A DNA stretch of 64,000 nucleotides from Streptomyces katrae (lineage in GTDB: Bacteria; Actinomycetota; Actinomycetes; Streptomycetales; Streptomycetaceae). Below the pieces are notes generated by a model. The model searched no databases and was not told the DNA's origin. It saw only the letters and a program-made list of their open reading frames with translations. Below, one piece after another: positions 1-9,080 of this stretch. A program made the position numbers and the translations under genes. The stretch is taken from positions 372,001 to 436,000 of the forward strand of contig NZ_JNZY01000002.1 of the NCBI RefSeq assembly GCF_000717655.1, given 5' to 3'. Position 1 is the first letter of the stretch. Every line of letters begins with the position of its first letter.

Positions 1-1059
1 CTCTTCGCCGGTGTCATCGGCATGTTCCTGACCGTGATCGGCACCCCGCTGCTGATCAAGCTGCTGGCCCGCAAGGGCTACGGCCAGTTCATCCGCGACG
101 ACGGCCCGCGCGGCCACGCCGGGAAGAAGGGCACGCCCACCATGGGCGGTATCTCCTTCATCCTGGCGACGATCATCGCGTACGCCCTGACGAAGGTGAT
201 CACGGGCAGTCAGCCCACGTTCTCCGGCGTGCTGGTCCTCTTCCTGATGGCCGGCATGGGCCTCGTCGGCTACCTCGACGACTACATCAAGATCGTCAAG
301 CGCCGCTCGCTCGGTCTGCGGGCCAAGGCCAAGATGGCCGGCCAGCTGATCGTCGGCATCGCCTTCGCGGTGCTCGCGCTGCAGTTCAAGGACGCCCGCG
401 GCAACGCCCCCGCCTCCACGAAGCTGTCGTTCGTCACGGACTTCGGCTGGTCGATCGGCCCGGTGCTGTTCGTGGTCTGGGCGCTGTTCATGATTCTGGC
501 CATGTCCAACGGCGTGAACCTGACCGACGGTCTGGACGGCCTGGCCACCGGCGCCGCGGTGATGGTCTTCGGTGCCTACACGTTCATCGGCGTCTGGCAG
601 TTCCAGGAGTCGTGCGCCAACGCGCAGACCCTGACGAACCCCAACGCCTGTTTCGAGGTACGAGATCCGCTGGACCTCGCGATCGTCGCCTCGGCACTGA
701 TGGGCGCCTGCTTCGGCTTCCTGTGGTGGAACACCTCCCCCGCCAAGATCTTCATGGGCGACACCGGCTCGCTGGCCCTCGGCGGCGCCCTCGCCGGTCT
801 CGCGATCTGCTCCCGCACGGAGTTCCTGATCGCCCTCCTCGGCGGCCTCTTCGTCCTCATCACCATGTCGGTCGTCATCCAGGTCGGCTCCTTCAAGCTC
901 ACCGGGAAGCGCGTCTTCCGGATGGCCCCGCTGCAGCACCACTTCGAACTGAAGGGGTGGTCCGAGGTCCTGGTGGTGGTCCGGTTCTGGATCATCCAGG
1001 GCATGTGCGTGATCGTGGGTCTCGGACTCTTCTACGCGGGATGGGCAGCGGACAAGTGA
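1..1059 (+). CDS. mraY: MraY, phospho-MurNAc-pentapeptide transferase (5' end outside window)
   Basis: This integral membrane enzyme moves phospho-MurNAc-pentapeptide from UDP to undecaprenyl phosphate to make lipid I. The reading frame is open from base 1, and the family N-terminus normally precedes the first in-frame Met at base 22, so the real start lies upstream. 352 residues are visible. Family signatures are present: the DDGPRGHAGKKGTPTMGG loop, the Asp-rich LDDYIK segment, SNGVNLTDGLDGLA, and the C-terminal HHFELKGW. About nine to ten hydrophobic segments can be seen. It overlaps murD at its stop codon, as expected inside the dcw operon. Confidence 0.97.
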   Translation, partial: LFAGVIGMFLTVIGTPLLIKLLARKGYGQFIRDDGPRGHAGKKGTPTMGGISFILATIIAYALTKVITGSQPTFSGVLVLFLMAGMGLVGYLDDYIKIVKRRSLGLRAKAKMAGQLIVGIAFAVLALQFKDARGNAPASTKLSFVTDFGWSIGPVLFVVWALFMILAMSNGVNLTDGLDGLATGAAVMVFGAYTFIGVWQFQESCANAQTLTNPNACFEVRDPLDLAIVASALMGACFGFLWWNTSPAKIFMGDTGSLALGGALAGLAICSRTEFLIALLGGLFVLITMSVVIQVGSFKLTGKRVFRMAPLQHHFELKGWSEVLVVVRFWIIQGMCVIVGLGLFYAGWAADK

Positions 1060-2489
1060 CGTCCTGGCAGGGCAAGAACATCACCGTCGCCGGTCTCGGC
1101 GTGAGCGGCATCAGCGCCGCCCGCGCCCTGGCCGGCCTCGGCGCCGTCGTGACGGTCGTCGACAACGGGGACGGCGACGCGCACCGTGCGCGGGCCGCCG
1201 AGCTCGCGGAGCTGGGCGTCGAGGTCCGCCTCGGACACCTGGCCGACGGCGCTCGCGCCGGCGACGTTCTGCCCGAGGGCACCGACCTGGTGGTCACTTC
1301 GCCCGGCTGGAAGCCGGACAGCCCGCTCTTCGCGGCCGCAGCGGCGGCCGGCGTCGAGGTCGTCGGGGACGTCGAGATCGCCTGGCAGTTGCGCGGCCCG
1401 GAAGCGGCCCCGTGGCTGGCGATCACCGGTACGAACGGCAAGACCACCACCACCCAGATGCTCGCCTCGATCCTGAAGGCCGCGGGTCTGAAGACCGCGG
1501 CCGTCGGCAACATCGGCACCCCGATCATCGACGTGGTGCTCGGCGAGGAGCAGTACGACGTGCTCGCCGTCGAACTCTCCAGCTACCAGCTGCACTGGGC
1601 GCCCTCGCTGCGCGCCCACTCGGCGGCCGTGCTCAACCTGGCCCCCGACCACCTCGACTGGCACGGCTCGATGGAGGCGTACGCCGCCGACAAGGGCCGC
1701 ATCTACGAGGGCAACACGGTGGCCTGCGTCTACAACGTCGCCGACCCGGCCACCGAGGCCCTGGTCGTCGAGGCGGACGTCGAGGAGGGCTGCCGGGCGA
1801 TCGGTTTCACCCTGGGCGCCCCCGGCCCCTCCATGCTCGGCGTCGTCGACGGCATCCTCGTCGACCGCGCCTTCGTCGAGAACCGGCAGAAGAACGCCCA
1901 GGAGCTCGCCGAGGTCAAGGACGTCAACCCGCCGGCCCCGCACAACATCGCCAACGCGCTCGCCGCGGCGGCCCTGGCCCGTGCCTTCGGCGTCGCGCCG
2001 CGCGCGGTCCGCGACGGCCTGCGCAACTTCCGCCCCGACGCGCACCGCGTCGCGTACGTGGACGAGGTCGCGGGGGTCACGTACATCGACGACTCCAAGG
2101 CCACCAACACGCACGCCGCCGAGGCCTCCCTGGCCGCCTTCGAGCCCGTCGTGTGGATCGCCGGCGGCCTCGCCAAGGGCGCGACCTTCGACGAGCTCGT
2201 CCAGAAGTCGGCGAAGCAGCTCCGCGGCGTGGTGCTGATCGGCGCCGACCGGGCGCTGATCGCCGAGGCGCTGGCGCGACACGCCCCCGAGGTCCCGGTC
2301 GTCGACCTCGAGCGGACCGACACTGGGGCGATGCTCGCAGTGGTCCGGGAAGCGGCCCGGCTCGCAGAGCCCGGCGACACGGTTCTGCTGGCACCGGCCT
2401 GTGCCTCGATGGACATGTTCGCGAACTACAACAAGCGCGGGGACGCATTCGCGGACGCGGTGCGCGAACTGGCCGCCGAGAGCGCGTAG
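1056..2489 (+). CDS. murD: MurD, UDP-MurNAc-L-alanine:D-glutamate ligase
   Basis: This cytoplasmic ATP-dependent Mur ligase adds D-Glu to UDP-MurNAc-L-Ala. The N-terminal Rossmann segment is GKNITVAGLGVSG, the ATP-binding P-loop ITGTNGKTTTT is near residue 125, and the HNIANALAAAALA linker and DDSKATNTHA motif follow. I chose the GTG at 1056 because it overlaps the mraY stop as GTGA and gives 477 residues with a short N-terminus like characterised MurD. An ATG at 1041 is an equally usable alternative, adding five residues. The product follows MraY and precedes FtsW in the standard dcw order. Confidence 0.96.
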   Translation: MTSWQGKNITVAGLGVSGISAARALAGLGAVVTVVDNGDGDAHRARAAELAELGVEVRLGHLADGARAGDVLPEGTDLVVTSPGWKPDSPLFAAAAAAGVEVVGDVEIAWQLRGPEAAPWLAITGTNGKTTTTQMLASILKAAGLKTAAVGNIGTPIIDVVLGEEQYDVLAVELSSYQLHWAPSLRAHSAAVLNLAPDHLDWHGSMEAYAADKGRIYEGNTVACVYNVADPATEALVVEADVEEGCRAIGFTLGAPGPSMLGVVDGILVDRAFVENRQKNAQELAEVKDVNPPAPHNIANALAAAALARAFGVAPRAVRDGLRNFRPDAHRVAYVDEVAGVTYIDDSKATNTHAAEASLAAFEPVVWIAGGLAKGATFDELVQKSAKQLRGVVLIGADRALIAEALARHAPEVPVVDLERTDTGAMLAVVREAARLAEPGDTVLLAPACASMDMFANYNKRGDAFADAVRELAAESA

Positions 2490-2568
2490 GCCCGGCCGGT
2501 CGTTCTCAGGTCGGCGAGTCCTCCCCGACCGGCTGCTCGCCTCGTACGAGTGGAGGGGAAGGTCACAC

Positions 2569-3975
2569 ATGCCGGCCAAGCAAGTGCTGCCCGGGCGGCG
2601 GCCGTCCGCCGTGAAGGCCGTCAGGTCCGTCAAGAACGCGAAGCCCGCCAGGACGGTCAAGGCGCAGGGCCGCAGGCGTCCGGCCGTGGGGGTGCGGCGG
2701 CCCGCCGGGCGCGGGCCGCTGGAGCGGATCCGGCGTACGCAGCGGCAGTTGCGCAAGGCCTGGGACCGGCCCCTCACCGCGTATTACCTGATTTTCGGCA
2801 GCTCGCTGCTCATCACCGTGCTGGGCCTGGTGATGGTCTACTCAGCCTCGATGATCAAAGCGCTCCAGCTGGGCCTGGGGGACGCGTACTTCTTCAAGAA
2901 GCAGTTCCTGGCCGCCCTGATCGGCACCGGGCTGCTGCTGGTCGCCTCGCGGATGCCGGTCAAACTGCACCGGGCGCTGTCCTATCCCGTGCTCGCAGGA
3001 ACCTTGTTCCTGATGGTCCTGGTCCAGGTCCCCGGGATAGGGGTGGCGATCAACGGCAACCAGAATTGGATCTCCCTTGGCGGTCCGTTCATGCTCCAGC
3101 CCAGTGAGTTCGGCAAGCTGGCGCTGATCCTCTGGGGCGCCGACCTGCTGTCCCGCAAGGGCGACAAGGAGCTGCTGAGCCAGTGGAAGCACCTGCTGGT
3201 GCCGCTGGTCCCGGTCGCCTTCCTGCTGCTCGGGCTGATCATGCTGGGCGGCGACATGGGCACCGCGATGATCCTCGGGGCCATCCTTTTCGGCCTGCTG
3301 TGGCTGGCGGGAGCCCCGACGCGGATGTTCGTCGGGGTACTGGCGTTCGCGGGTGTGATCGTCGCACTGCTGATCAGGACCAGCCCGCACCGGATGGACC
3401 GGCTCGCCTGCATCGGCGCGACGGACCCCGGCCGGAACGACCTGTGCTGGCAGGCCGTGCACGGGATCTACGCCCTCGCATCCGGCGGATGGTTCGGTTC
3501 CGGTTTGGGTGCCAGTGTGGAAAAATGGGGGCAACTGCCCGAAGCCCATACCGACTTCATCTTCGCCATCACCGGGGAGGAACTGGGTCTGGCAGGGACG
3601 CTGTCGGTACTCGCCCTGTTCGCGGCTCTAGGCTATGCGGGTATCCGCGTGGCCGGACGCACGGAGGACTCCTTCGTACGGTATGCCGCGGGAGGCGTGA
3701 CCACCTGGATCACGGCCCAGGCCGTGATCAACATCGGTGCGGTGCTCGGTCTGCTGCCGATCGCCGGAGTCCCGCTCCCGCTGTTCTCGTACGGGGGGTC
3801 CGCGCTGCTGCCGACGATGTTCGCGGTCGGACTGCTCATCGCCTTTGCGCGGGAGGAGCCGGCGGCGCGCGCGGCGCTCGCGATGCGCCAGCCGAAGACC
3901 GGCTGGAAGCGGACCGGGCAGAGATGGAAGTCGATGAGACGGAGCGTCAAGAGGCGTCCGTCCGGAGAGCGGTGA
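2569..3975 (+). CDS. ftsW: FtsW, SEDS-family septal peptidoglycan polymerase
   Basis: This polytopic SEDS glycosyltransferase polymerises lipid II at the division septum together with a class B PBP. The 468-residue protein has a basic, Lys/Arg-rich cytoplasmic N-terminus of about 70 residues, then about ten membrane segments starting at LIFGSSLLITVLGLVMVYS. SEDS hallmarks include NGNQNWISLGG, LQPSEFGKL, a GGDMGTA loop and the C-terminal GVPLPLFSYGGSAL. The start at 2569 follows the strong ribosome site GAGGGGAAGG; the in-frame extension upstream is in the murD-ftsW spacer. It could in principle be a RodA, but its position between murD and murG identifies FtsW. Confidence 0.96.
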   Translation: MPAKQVLPGRRPSAVKAVRSVKNAKPARTVKAQGRRRPAVGVRRPAGRGPLERIRRTQRQLRKAWDRPLTAYYLIFGSSLLITVLGLVMVYSASMIKALQLGLGDAYFFKKQFLAALIGTGLLLVASRMPVKLHRALSYPVLAGTLFLMVLVQVPGIGVAINGNQNWISLGGPFMLQPSEFGKLALILWGADLLSRKGDKELLSQWKHLLVPLVPVAFLLLGLIMLGGDMGTAMILGAILFGLLWLAGAPTRMFVGVLAFAGVIVALLIRTSPHRMDRLACIGATDPGRNDLCWQAVHGIYALASGGWFGSGLGASVEKWGQLPEAHTDFIFAITGEELGLAGTLSVLALFAALGYAGIRVAGRTEDSFVRYAAGGVTTWITAQAVINIGAVLGLLPIAGVPLPLFSYGGSALLPTMFAVGLLIAFAREEPAARAALAMRQPKTGWKRTGQRWKSMRRSVKRRPSGER

Positions 3976-3981
3976 ATTTCG

Positions 3982-5076
3982 GTGCATGTCGTACTCGCCG
4001 GTGGGGGGACCGCCGGCCACATCGAGCCGGCGCTCGCCCTCGCGGACGCCCTGCGCAGGCAGGACCCTTCCGTGGGCATCACCGCCCTCGGCACGGAGCG
4101 CGGGCTCGAAACCCGCCTCGTGCCCGAGCGCGGCTATGAGCTGGGGCTGATCCCCGCCGTCCCGCTGCCCCGCAAGCCCACCCCCGAGCTGATCACCGTC
4201 CCCGGACGGCTGCGCGGCACGATCAAGGCCGCCGAGGAGATCCTGGAGCGCACCAAGGCCGACTGCGTCGTCGGCTTCGGCGGCTACGTGGCCCTGCCCG
4301 GCTACCTCGCCGCCAAGCGGCTCGGGGTGCCGATCATCGTCCACGAGGCCAACGCCCGGCCGGGACTGGCCAACAAGATCGGCTCGCGCTACGCCCACGC
4401 CGTCGCGGTCTCCACCCCCGACAGCAAGCTGCGCGGCGCCCGCTACGTGGGCATCCCGCTGCGCCGCAGCATCTCGACCCTGGACCGGGCCGCGGCCCGC
4501 CCGGAGGCGCGTGCCGCGTTCGGGCTGGACCCGAACCTTCCGACGCTGCTCGTCTCCGGCGGCTCGCAGGGCGCCCGCCGCCTCAACGAGACGATCCAGC
4601 AGGTCGCGCCGACCCTCCAGCGCTCCGGGATCCAGATCCTGCACGCGGTCGGCCCGAAGAACGAACTGCCGCGTGTCGACAACATGCCCGGGATGCCGCC
4701 GTATGTGCCGGTACCGTACGTGGACCGGATGGATCTCGCGTACGCCGCCGCCGACATGATGCTGTGCCGCGCGGGCGCGATGACCGTCGCCGAACTCTCC
4801 GCCGTCGGGCTGCCCGCCGCGTACGTCCCGCTGCCGATCGGCAACGGCGAACAGCGGCTCAACGCCCAGCCGGTGGTCAAGGCCGGCGGCGGCCTGCTCG
4901 TCGACGACGCGGAGCTGACCCCCGAGTGGGTGCTCAGCCAGGTCCTCCCGGTACTCGCCGACCCGCACCGCCTGTACGAGATGTCCCGGGCCGCGGCCGA
5001 GTTCGGCCGCCGCGACGCCGACGACCTGCTCGTCGCGATGGTGTACGAGGCGATCGCCGCCCACAGGAACCGCTAG
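3982..5076 (+). CDS. murG: MurG, lipid II synthase (UDP-GlcNAc transferase)
   Basis: This peripheral membrane GT28 glycosyltransferase adds GlcNAc to lipid I to form lipid II. It has 364 residues and starts at a GTG six bases after the ftsW stop. Two Rossmann-like halves are visible: the N-terminal glycine loop [12 protein letters not shown], the [11 protein letters not shown] acceptor-site motif, [12 protein letters not shown], and the UDP-GlcNAc site [20 protein letters not shown] followed by [19 protein letters not shown] diverged second MurG-like gene occurs at 21340-22545. This copy, in the dcw cluster, is the main lipid II synthase. Confidence 0.97.
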   Translation: MHVVLAGGGTAGHIEPALALADALRRQDPSVGITALGTERGLETRLVPERGYELGLIPAVPLPRKPTPELITVPGRLRGTIKAAEEILERTKADCVVGFGGYVALPGYLAAKRLGVPIIVHEANARPGLANKIGSRYAHAVAVSTPDSKLRGARYVGIPLRRSISTLDRAAARPEARAAFGLDPNLPTLLVSGGSQGARRLNETIQQVAPTLQRSGIQILHAVGPKNELPRVDNMPGMPPYVPVPYVDRMDLAYAAADMMLCRAGAMTVAELSAVGLPAAYVPLPIGNGEQRLNAQPVVKAGGGLLVDDAELTPEWVLSQVLPVLADPHRLYEMSRAAAEFGRRDADDLLVAMVYEAIAAHRNR

Positions 5077-5092
5077 CGCAGGAGGCACAGGA

Positions 5093-5944
5093 GTGGCCGG
5101 AGCGACCACCGCACAGCGCGGCAATCCCGGGTCCGCCCGGAAGGGCAAGGGCTCCGGCTCTCCCAAACCGCCCAAGCCGCCCAGGTCGTCGAAGGGTTCC
5201 GGCCCGCGGGGCCCCGGTCTGCAGCGCCTCGTCCGGCGCATGCGGCACCGGGGCCCCGTGCTGCTCTGCCTCCTCGCCGCGGTGCTCCTCGTCGGGGGTG
5301 GCAGCTGGGTGCTCTACGGGTCCTCCTGGTTCCGGATCGAGAAGGTGACCGCAAGCGGAACGCAGGTGCTGACCCCCGGGCAGGTGCTGGCCGCCGCGGC
5401 CGTACCGGTCGGGGCGCCGCTGGCGACCGTGGACACCGACGAGATCGCGGACCGGGTCCGCAGCCGGCTGCCCCGCGTCGATTCGGTCGATGTGGTGCGC
5501 GCCTGGCCGCACGGAATCGGGCTGAAAGTGACCGAGCGCAAACCGGTCCTGCTCATCAGAAAAGACGCCAAGTTCGTGGAAGTGGACGCTTCGGGTGTGC
5601 GATTCGACACGGTTCCGAAAGCACCCGCGGGTGTTCCGGTCCTCGAATTGTCCGCGGCACAGTCGCCGAGCGGCCGCCGCTTCGACGAGGAGCGGCTGCT
5701 GCACGAGGCGGTGGGCGTCGCCGGAGACCTCCCCGAGGCGGTCGCCAAGGAGACCGTGCAGGTCAAGGTGGGGTCGTACGACTCGGTCGTGCTGGAGTTG
5801 ACCCGTGGCCGGACCGTGGTGTGGGGCAGCGGCGAGCAGGGTGAGGCGAAGGGCCGTGCGCTGACCGCCCTGCTGAAAGCGGCGCCCAAGGCTGACCACT
5901 TTGACGTGAGTGTCCCCACCGCCCCTGCGGTGTCCGGGAGTTGA
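5093..5944 (+). CDS. ftsQ: FtsQ/DivIB-type divisome protein
   Basis: This is a bitopic divisome protein linking FtsL/DivIC to the septal synthase. The 283-residue product has a long basic, Gly/Pro-rich cytoplasmic N-terminus (about 60 residues), one membrane segment around residues 62-80 (LLCLLAAVLLVGGGSWVLYG), then a POTRA domain beginning WFRIEKVTASGTQVLTPGQV and a beta-rich FtsQ domain. The GTG start has the ribosome site GGAGGCACAGGA. It lies directly after murG and before ftsZ, the conserved actinobacterial order. Confidence 0.95.
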   Translation: MAGATTAQRGNPGSARKGKGSGSPKPPKPPRSSKGSGPRGPGLQRLVRRMRHRGPVLLCLLAAVLLVGGGSWVLYGSSWFRIEKVTASGTQVLTPGQVLAAAAVPVGAPLATVDTDEIADRVRSRLPRVDSVDVVRAWPHGIGLKVTERKPVLLIRKDAKFVEVDASGVRFDTVPKAPAGVPVLELSAAQSPSGRRFDEERLLHEAVGVAGDLPEAVAKETVQVKVGSYDSVVLELTRGRTVVWGSGEQGEAKGRALTALLKAAPKADHFDVSVPTAPAVSGS

Positions 5945-6025
5945 CGCCGGGTCGAACAGCGACGCACCCTGGTTGGCCACCGATACGGGTGATCACATAG
6001 GGTGAAAAGAAAAACGGGAGGTTCG

Positions 6026-6044
6026 GCGTGTTCGTTGAACACGC
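6026..6044. promoter_or_regulatory. Inverted repeat in the ftsQ-ftsZ spacer
   Basis: Eight-base perfect arms GCGTGTTC (6026-6033) and GAACACGC (6037-6044) are separated by GTT. The element lies about 190 bases before the ftsZ start, in the 288-base spacer where Streptomyces ftsZ promoters are known to sit. It could be an operator or a short RNA hairpin; the sequence alone does not decide. Confidence 0.5.
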
Positions 6045-6097
6045 GCTACTTGTCGACTTAGTGTCCTGTTCGGAAGTCCCATGGGTTCCAAGCAACA

Positions 6098-6130
6098 GAC
6101 ACACTCCTAACCCTAAACTTCAGGGTTAGG
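6098..6130. promoter_or_regulatory. GACAC box and CCTAACCCT/AGGGTTAGG palindrome upstream of ftsZ
   Basis: A GACAC pentamer (6098-6102), the core of the WhiA recognition motif, sits beside a perfect inverted repeat CCTAACCCT (6106-6114) and AGGGTTAGG (6122-6130) with a 7-base spacer. Further GACAC or GTGTC pentamers occur at 6061-6065 and 6202-6206. Sporulation-specific activation of ftsZ by the WhiA/WhiB system is established in Streptomyces; assigning these particular bases to it is inference. Confidence 0.45.
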
Positions 6131-6232
6131 GTTCGGGTCGGCGCGTTCGGACCGTCCCACATTTCGGCATCAGTCGTCGCAACGCAGGCCCGCGAGGCGG
6201 CGACACGTAACTCGAGGCGAGAGGCCTTCGAC

Positions 6233-7438
6233 GTGGCAGCACCGCAGAACTACCTCGCAGTCATCAAGGTCATCGGTGTCGGCGGCGGTGGTGTCAATGC
6301 CATCAACCGAATGATCGAGGTCGGTCTCAAGGGCGTCGAGTTCATCGCCATCAACACGGACGCCCAGGCGCTGTTGATGAGCGACGCCGACGTCAAGCTC
6401 GACGTCGGCCGTGAACTCACCCGGGGCCTCGGCGCCGGCGCCAACCCGGCAGTCGGTCGCAAGGCGGCAGAGGACCACCGCGAGGAGATCGAGGAGGTCC
6501 TCAAGGGGGCCGACATGGTCTTCGTCACCGCCGGCGAGGGCGGCGGCACCGGCACCGGCGGTGCACCCGTCGTCGCCAACATCGCGCGCTCGCTCGGCGC
6601 CCTGACGATCGGTGTGGTCACCCGGCCGTTCACCTTCGAGGGCCGGCGCCGCGCGAACCAGGCGGAGGACGGCATCGCCGAGCTCCGCGAAGAGGTCGAC
6701 ACCCTCATCGTCATCCCCAACGACCGGCTGCTGTCCATTTCGGACCGCCAGGTCTCGGTCCTGGACGCCTTCAAGTCGGCCGACCAGGTCCTGCTCTCGG
6801 GTGTCCAGGGCATCACCGACCTCATCACCACCCCGGGTCTGATCAACCTCGACTTCGCGGACGTCAAGTCCGTCATGTCCGAGGCCGGCTCGGCCCTCAT
6901 GGGCATCGGCTCCGCCCGCGGCGACGACCGCGCCGTGGCCGCCGCAGAGATGGCCATCTCCTCGCCGCTGCTGGAGGCGTCCATCGACGGCGCCCGCGGT
7001 GTGCTGCTCTCCATCTCCGGCGGCTCGGACCTCGGCCTCTTCGAGATCAACGAGGCCGCGCAGCTGGTCAGCGAGGCCGCCCACCCCGAGGCGAACATCA
7101 TCTTCGGCGCCGTCATCGACGACGCGCTCGGCGACGAGGTACGGGTCACCGTCATCGCCGCCGGCTTCGACGGCGGACAGCCCCCGGCCCGCCGGGACAA
7201 CGTCATCGGCGCCGCGTCCACCAAGCGCGAGGAGCCGGCCCCGGCGCCGGTCCGCGCAGCAGAGCCGGTGCGCCCGGCCTTCGGCGGACTGGGCACGGTC
7301 ACCCCGCGCGAAGACCCCCCGGCTCCGGCCGAGGCGGCTCCGGCCGAGGCCGCGGCCCCCGCGCCGCAGGTCCCGACGGCCCGGCCGTACCAGGACAGCC
7401 CGGCCGAGGAACTGGACGTTCCGGACTTCTTGAAGTGA
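6233..7438 (+). CDS. ftsZ: FtsZ, tubulin-like cell division GTPase
   Basis: FtsZ polymerises into the Z ring (ladders of rings in sporulating hyphae) and recruits the divisome. The 401-residue protein starts at a GTG after a GAGGCGAGAGG ribosome site. It carries the N-terminal [13 protein letters not shown] nucleotide loop, the tubulin signature [10 protein letters not shown] at residues 101-110, [11 protein letters not shown], and the catalytic T7 loop [11 protein letters not shown] around residue 205. A Pro/Ala-rich linker from about residue 320 leads to the conserved C-terminal tail DVPDFLK, which binds partners such as SepF. The stop overlaps pgeF as GTGA. Confidence 0.98.
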   Translation: MAAPQNYLAVIKVIGVGGGGVNAINRMIEVGLKGVEFIAINTDAQALLMSDADVKLDVGRELTRGLGAGANPAVGRKAAEDHREEIEEVLKGADMVFVTAGEGGGTGTGGAPVVANIARSLGALTIGVVTRPFTFEGRRRANQAEDGIAELREEVDTLIVIPNDRLLSISDRQVSVLDAFKSADQVLLSGVQGITDLITTPGLINLDFADVKSVMSEAGSALMGIGSARGDDRAVAAAEMAISSPLLEASIDGARGVLLSISGGSDLGLFEINEAAQLVSEAAHPEANIIFGAVIDDALGDEVRVTVIAAGFDGGQPPARRDNVIGAASTKREEPAPAPVRAAEPVRPAFGGLGTVTPREDPPAPAEAAPAEAAAPAPQVPTARPYQDSPAEELDVPDFLK

Positions 7439-8223
7439 CGCTGGACCAGCACATCGAGAACGGCGCCCACTTCGCCTTCACCGACCGGTGGGGCGGGGTG
7501 AGCGCCGTTCCGTACGAAGAGCTCAATCTCGGCGGCGCGGTCGGAGACGACCCCACCGCCGTTCTCGCGAACCGGGCGGTCGCGGCCGGGGCCCTGGGCA
7601 TCGAGCCGGACCACGTGGTCTGGATGAACCAGGTGCACGGCAAGGACGTGGCGGTGGTCCCCGGACCCTGGGGCCCCGCCGCCGACGTACCGGCGGTGGA
7701 CGCGGTGGTGACCACCCGTCGGGGGCTCGCCCTCGCGGTGCTCACCGCGGACTGCACCCCGGTCCTGCTGGCCGACCCCGTCGCCGGGGTCGCGGGAGCG
7801 GCCCACGCGGGCCGGCCCGGACTGGTCGCCGGGGTCGTGCCCGCCGCCGTGGAGGCGATGGTCTCGCTCGGGGCCGAACCGGGGCGGATCATCGCCCGGA
7901 CCGGACCCGCGATCTGCGGCCGTTGTTACGAGGTGCCGGCCGAGATGCGGGACGCGGTGGCCGAGGCGGTACCGGCCGCCTACGGCGAGACGAGTTGGGG
8001 GACTCCGTCCGTCGACGTGGTCGCCGGGGTGCACGCCCAGCTCGCGGAGGCGGGGGTGGTGAACCTGCACCGATCGCCGGTCTGCACACTGGAGTCGCGG
8101 GACCACTTCTCGTACCGCCGCGACCGGGTGACCGGGCGGCTTGCCGGATATGTCTGGTTGACAGAGCTTTCCCGGGGGGCGACTCCCGGACCCTCGGGGG
8201 AAAAGAAGAATGACGGACCGTAA
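7435..8223 (+). CDS. pgeF: PgeF/YfiH-family peptidoglycan editing factor
   Basis: This is a member of the DUF152/laccase-like family. The E. coli homologue acts as a purine-nucleoside-phosphorylase-like or cell-wall precursor editing hydrolase that removes wrongly incorporated serine. The 262-residue protein shows [21 protein letters not shown], the His-containing [13 protein letters not shown], and [12 protein letters not shown], which supply the zinc-binding His and Cys residues. The canonical HAGWRG reads HAGRPG here. Its GTG start overlaps the ftsZ stop, and its end overlaps yggS by 14 bases, so it is translationally coupled in the division operon. Confidence 0.9.
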   Translation: MTLDQHIENGAHFAFTDRWGGVSAVPYEELNLGGAVGDDPTAVLANRAVAAGALGIEPDHVVWMNQVHGKDVAVVPGPWGPAADVPAVDAVVTTRRGLALAVLTADCTPVLLADPVAGVAGAAHAGRPGLVAGVVPAAVEAMVSLGAEPGRIIARTGPAICGRCYEVPAEMRDAVAEAVPAAYGETSWGTPSVDVVAGVHAQLAEAGVVNLHRSPVCTLESRDHFSYRRDRVTGRLAGYVWLTELSRGATPGPSGEKKNDGP

Positions 8224-8929
8224 GTCGGAGCTCGCGGAGAACCTCGCGCGGGTGGAGGAACGCATCTCGTCCGCCTGCGCGGCAGCGGGGCGCGGACGGG
8301 AGGAAGTGACGCTCATCGTCGTCACCAAGACCTACCCCGCGAGCGACGTACGACTGCTGGCGGACCTGGGGGTCCGTCATGTGGCTGAGAATCGCGACCA
8401 GGATGCCGCCCCCAAGGCTGCGGCCTGCGCGGATCTGCCGCTCAGCTGGCATTTCGTGGGCCAGTTGCAGACGAACAAAGTCCGTTCCGTGGCGGGATAC
8501 GCGCATGTGGTGCAGTCGGTCGACCGGCCGAAGCTCGTCACCGCGCTCTCGGCGGCCGCGGAGGGAGCGGGGCGCGAACTCGGCTGCCTCGTACAGGTCG
8601 CCCTCGACGCCGAGTCGGGGGAGCGCGGGACCCGGGGCGGCGCCGCTCCGGAGCAGCTCGCCGAACTCGCGGACCTCGTGGCCGGGGCGCCCGGACTGCG
8701 GATCGACGGTGTGATGACCGTGGCTCCGCTGGCCGGGCCCTACGCGGGACGCGAACAGGCCGCTTTCGAGCGGCTGGTGGAATTGTCATCCCGCCTGCGC
8801 GCGGACCATCCGGCTGCCACGATGGTGTCGGCCGGGATGAGTGCAGACCTGGAACAGGCCGTTGCGGCCGGTGCGACACATGTACGCGTCGGCACTGCGG
8901 TACTCGGCGCGAGACCCCGGCTCGGGTAA
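8210..8929 (+). CDS. yggS: YggS/YlmE-family PLP homeostasis protein
   Basis: This PLP-binding protein has an alanine-racemase-like barrel without known catalysis and is involved in vitamin B6 and amino-acid homeostasis. Of 239 residues, the PLP lysine is Lys40 in LIVVTKTYPASDV. WHFVGQLQTNKVRSV, MGMS-like SAGMSADLEQAV and the C-terminal VRVGTAVLGAR phosphate-binding region follow. The usual GENR-type motif reads VAENRDQD. It overlaps pgeF and lies in the ylm block (ylmD-E-F-G) beside sepF, the same order as in Bacillus. Confidence 0.93.
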   Translation: MTDRKSELAENLARVEERISSACAAAGRGREEVTLIVVTKTYPASDVRLLADLGVRHVAENRDQDAAPKAAACADLPLSWHFVGQLQTNKVRSVAGYAHVVQSVDRPKLVTALSAAAEGAGRELGCLVQVALDAESGERGTRGGAAPEQLAELADLVAGAPGLRIDGVMTVAPLAGPYAGREQAAFERLVELSSRLRADHPAATMVSAGMSADLEQAVAAGATHVRVGTAVLGARPRLG

Positions 8930-9024
8930 CGTCGCGAAGAAAGTCGGACCACAGCAGAAAATATGGTCATTACCGCTGATGGGCGGACGGACCACGTGGA
9001 TCGCGGGCAGTTGGTGACTTTGGT

Positions 9025-9037
9025 GACACAGCGACAC
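9025..9037. promoter_or_regulatory. Paired GACAC motifs upstream of sepF
   Basis: Two GACAC pentamers (9025-9029 and 9033-9037) are spaced eight bases start to start, about 45-55 bases before the sepF start codon in a 151-base spacer. GACAC is the published WhiA core. The pair may mark a developmental promoter giving sepF its own control, but this is unproven. Confidence 0.35.
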
Positions 9038-9080
9038 ACCTGCGACAGGGCGATCCACCACAGAGCGGAGGACTCAGAGA

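Noticed and set aside
1032..2777. A 581-residue minus-strand frame across murD
   Set aside because: Shadow of murD in a GC-rich genome; composition is Arg/Gly/Val-biased with no family features.
6106..6130. Telomere-type TTAGGG sequence
   Set aside because: Two copies in inverted order within a bacterial promoter; no telomere function is plausible. Reported instead as a palindrome.
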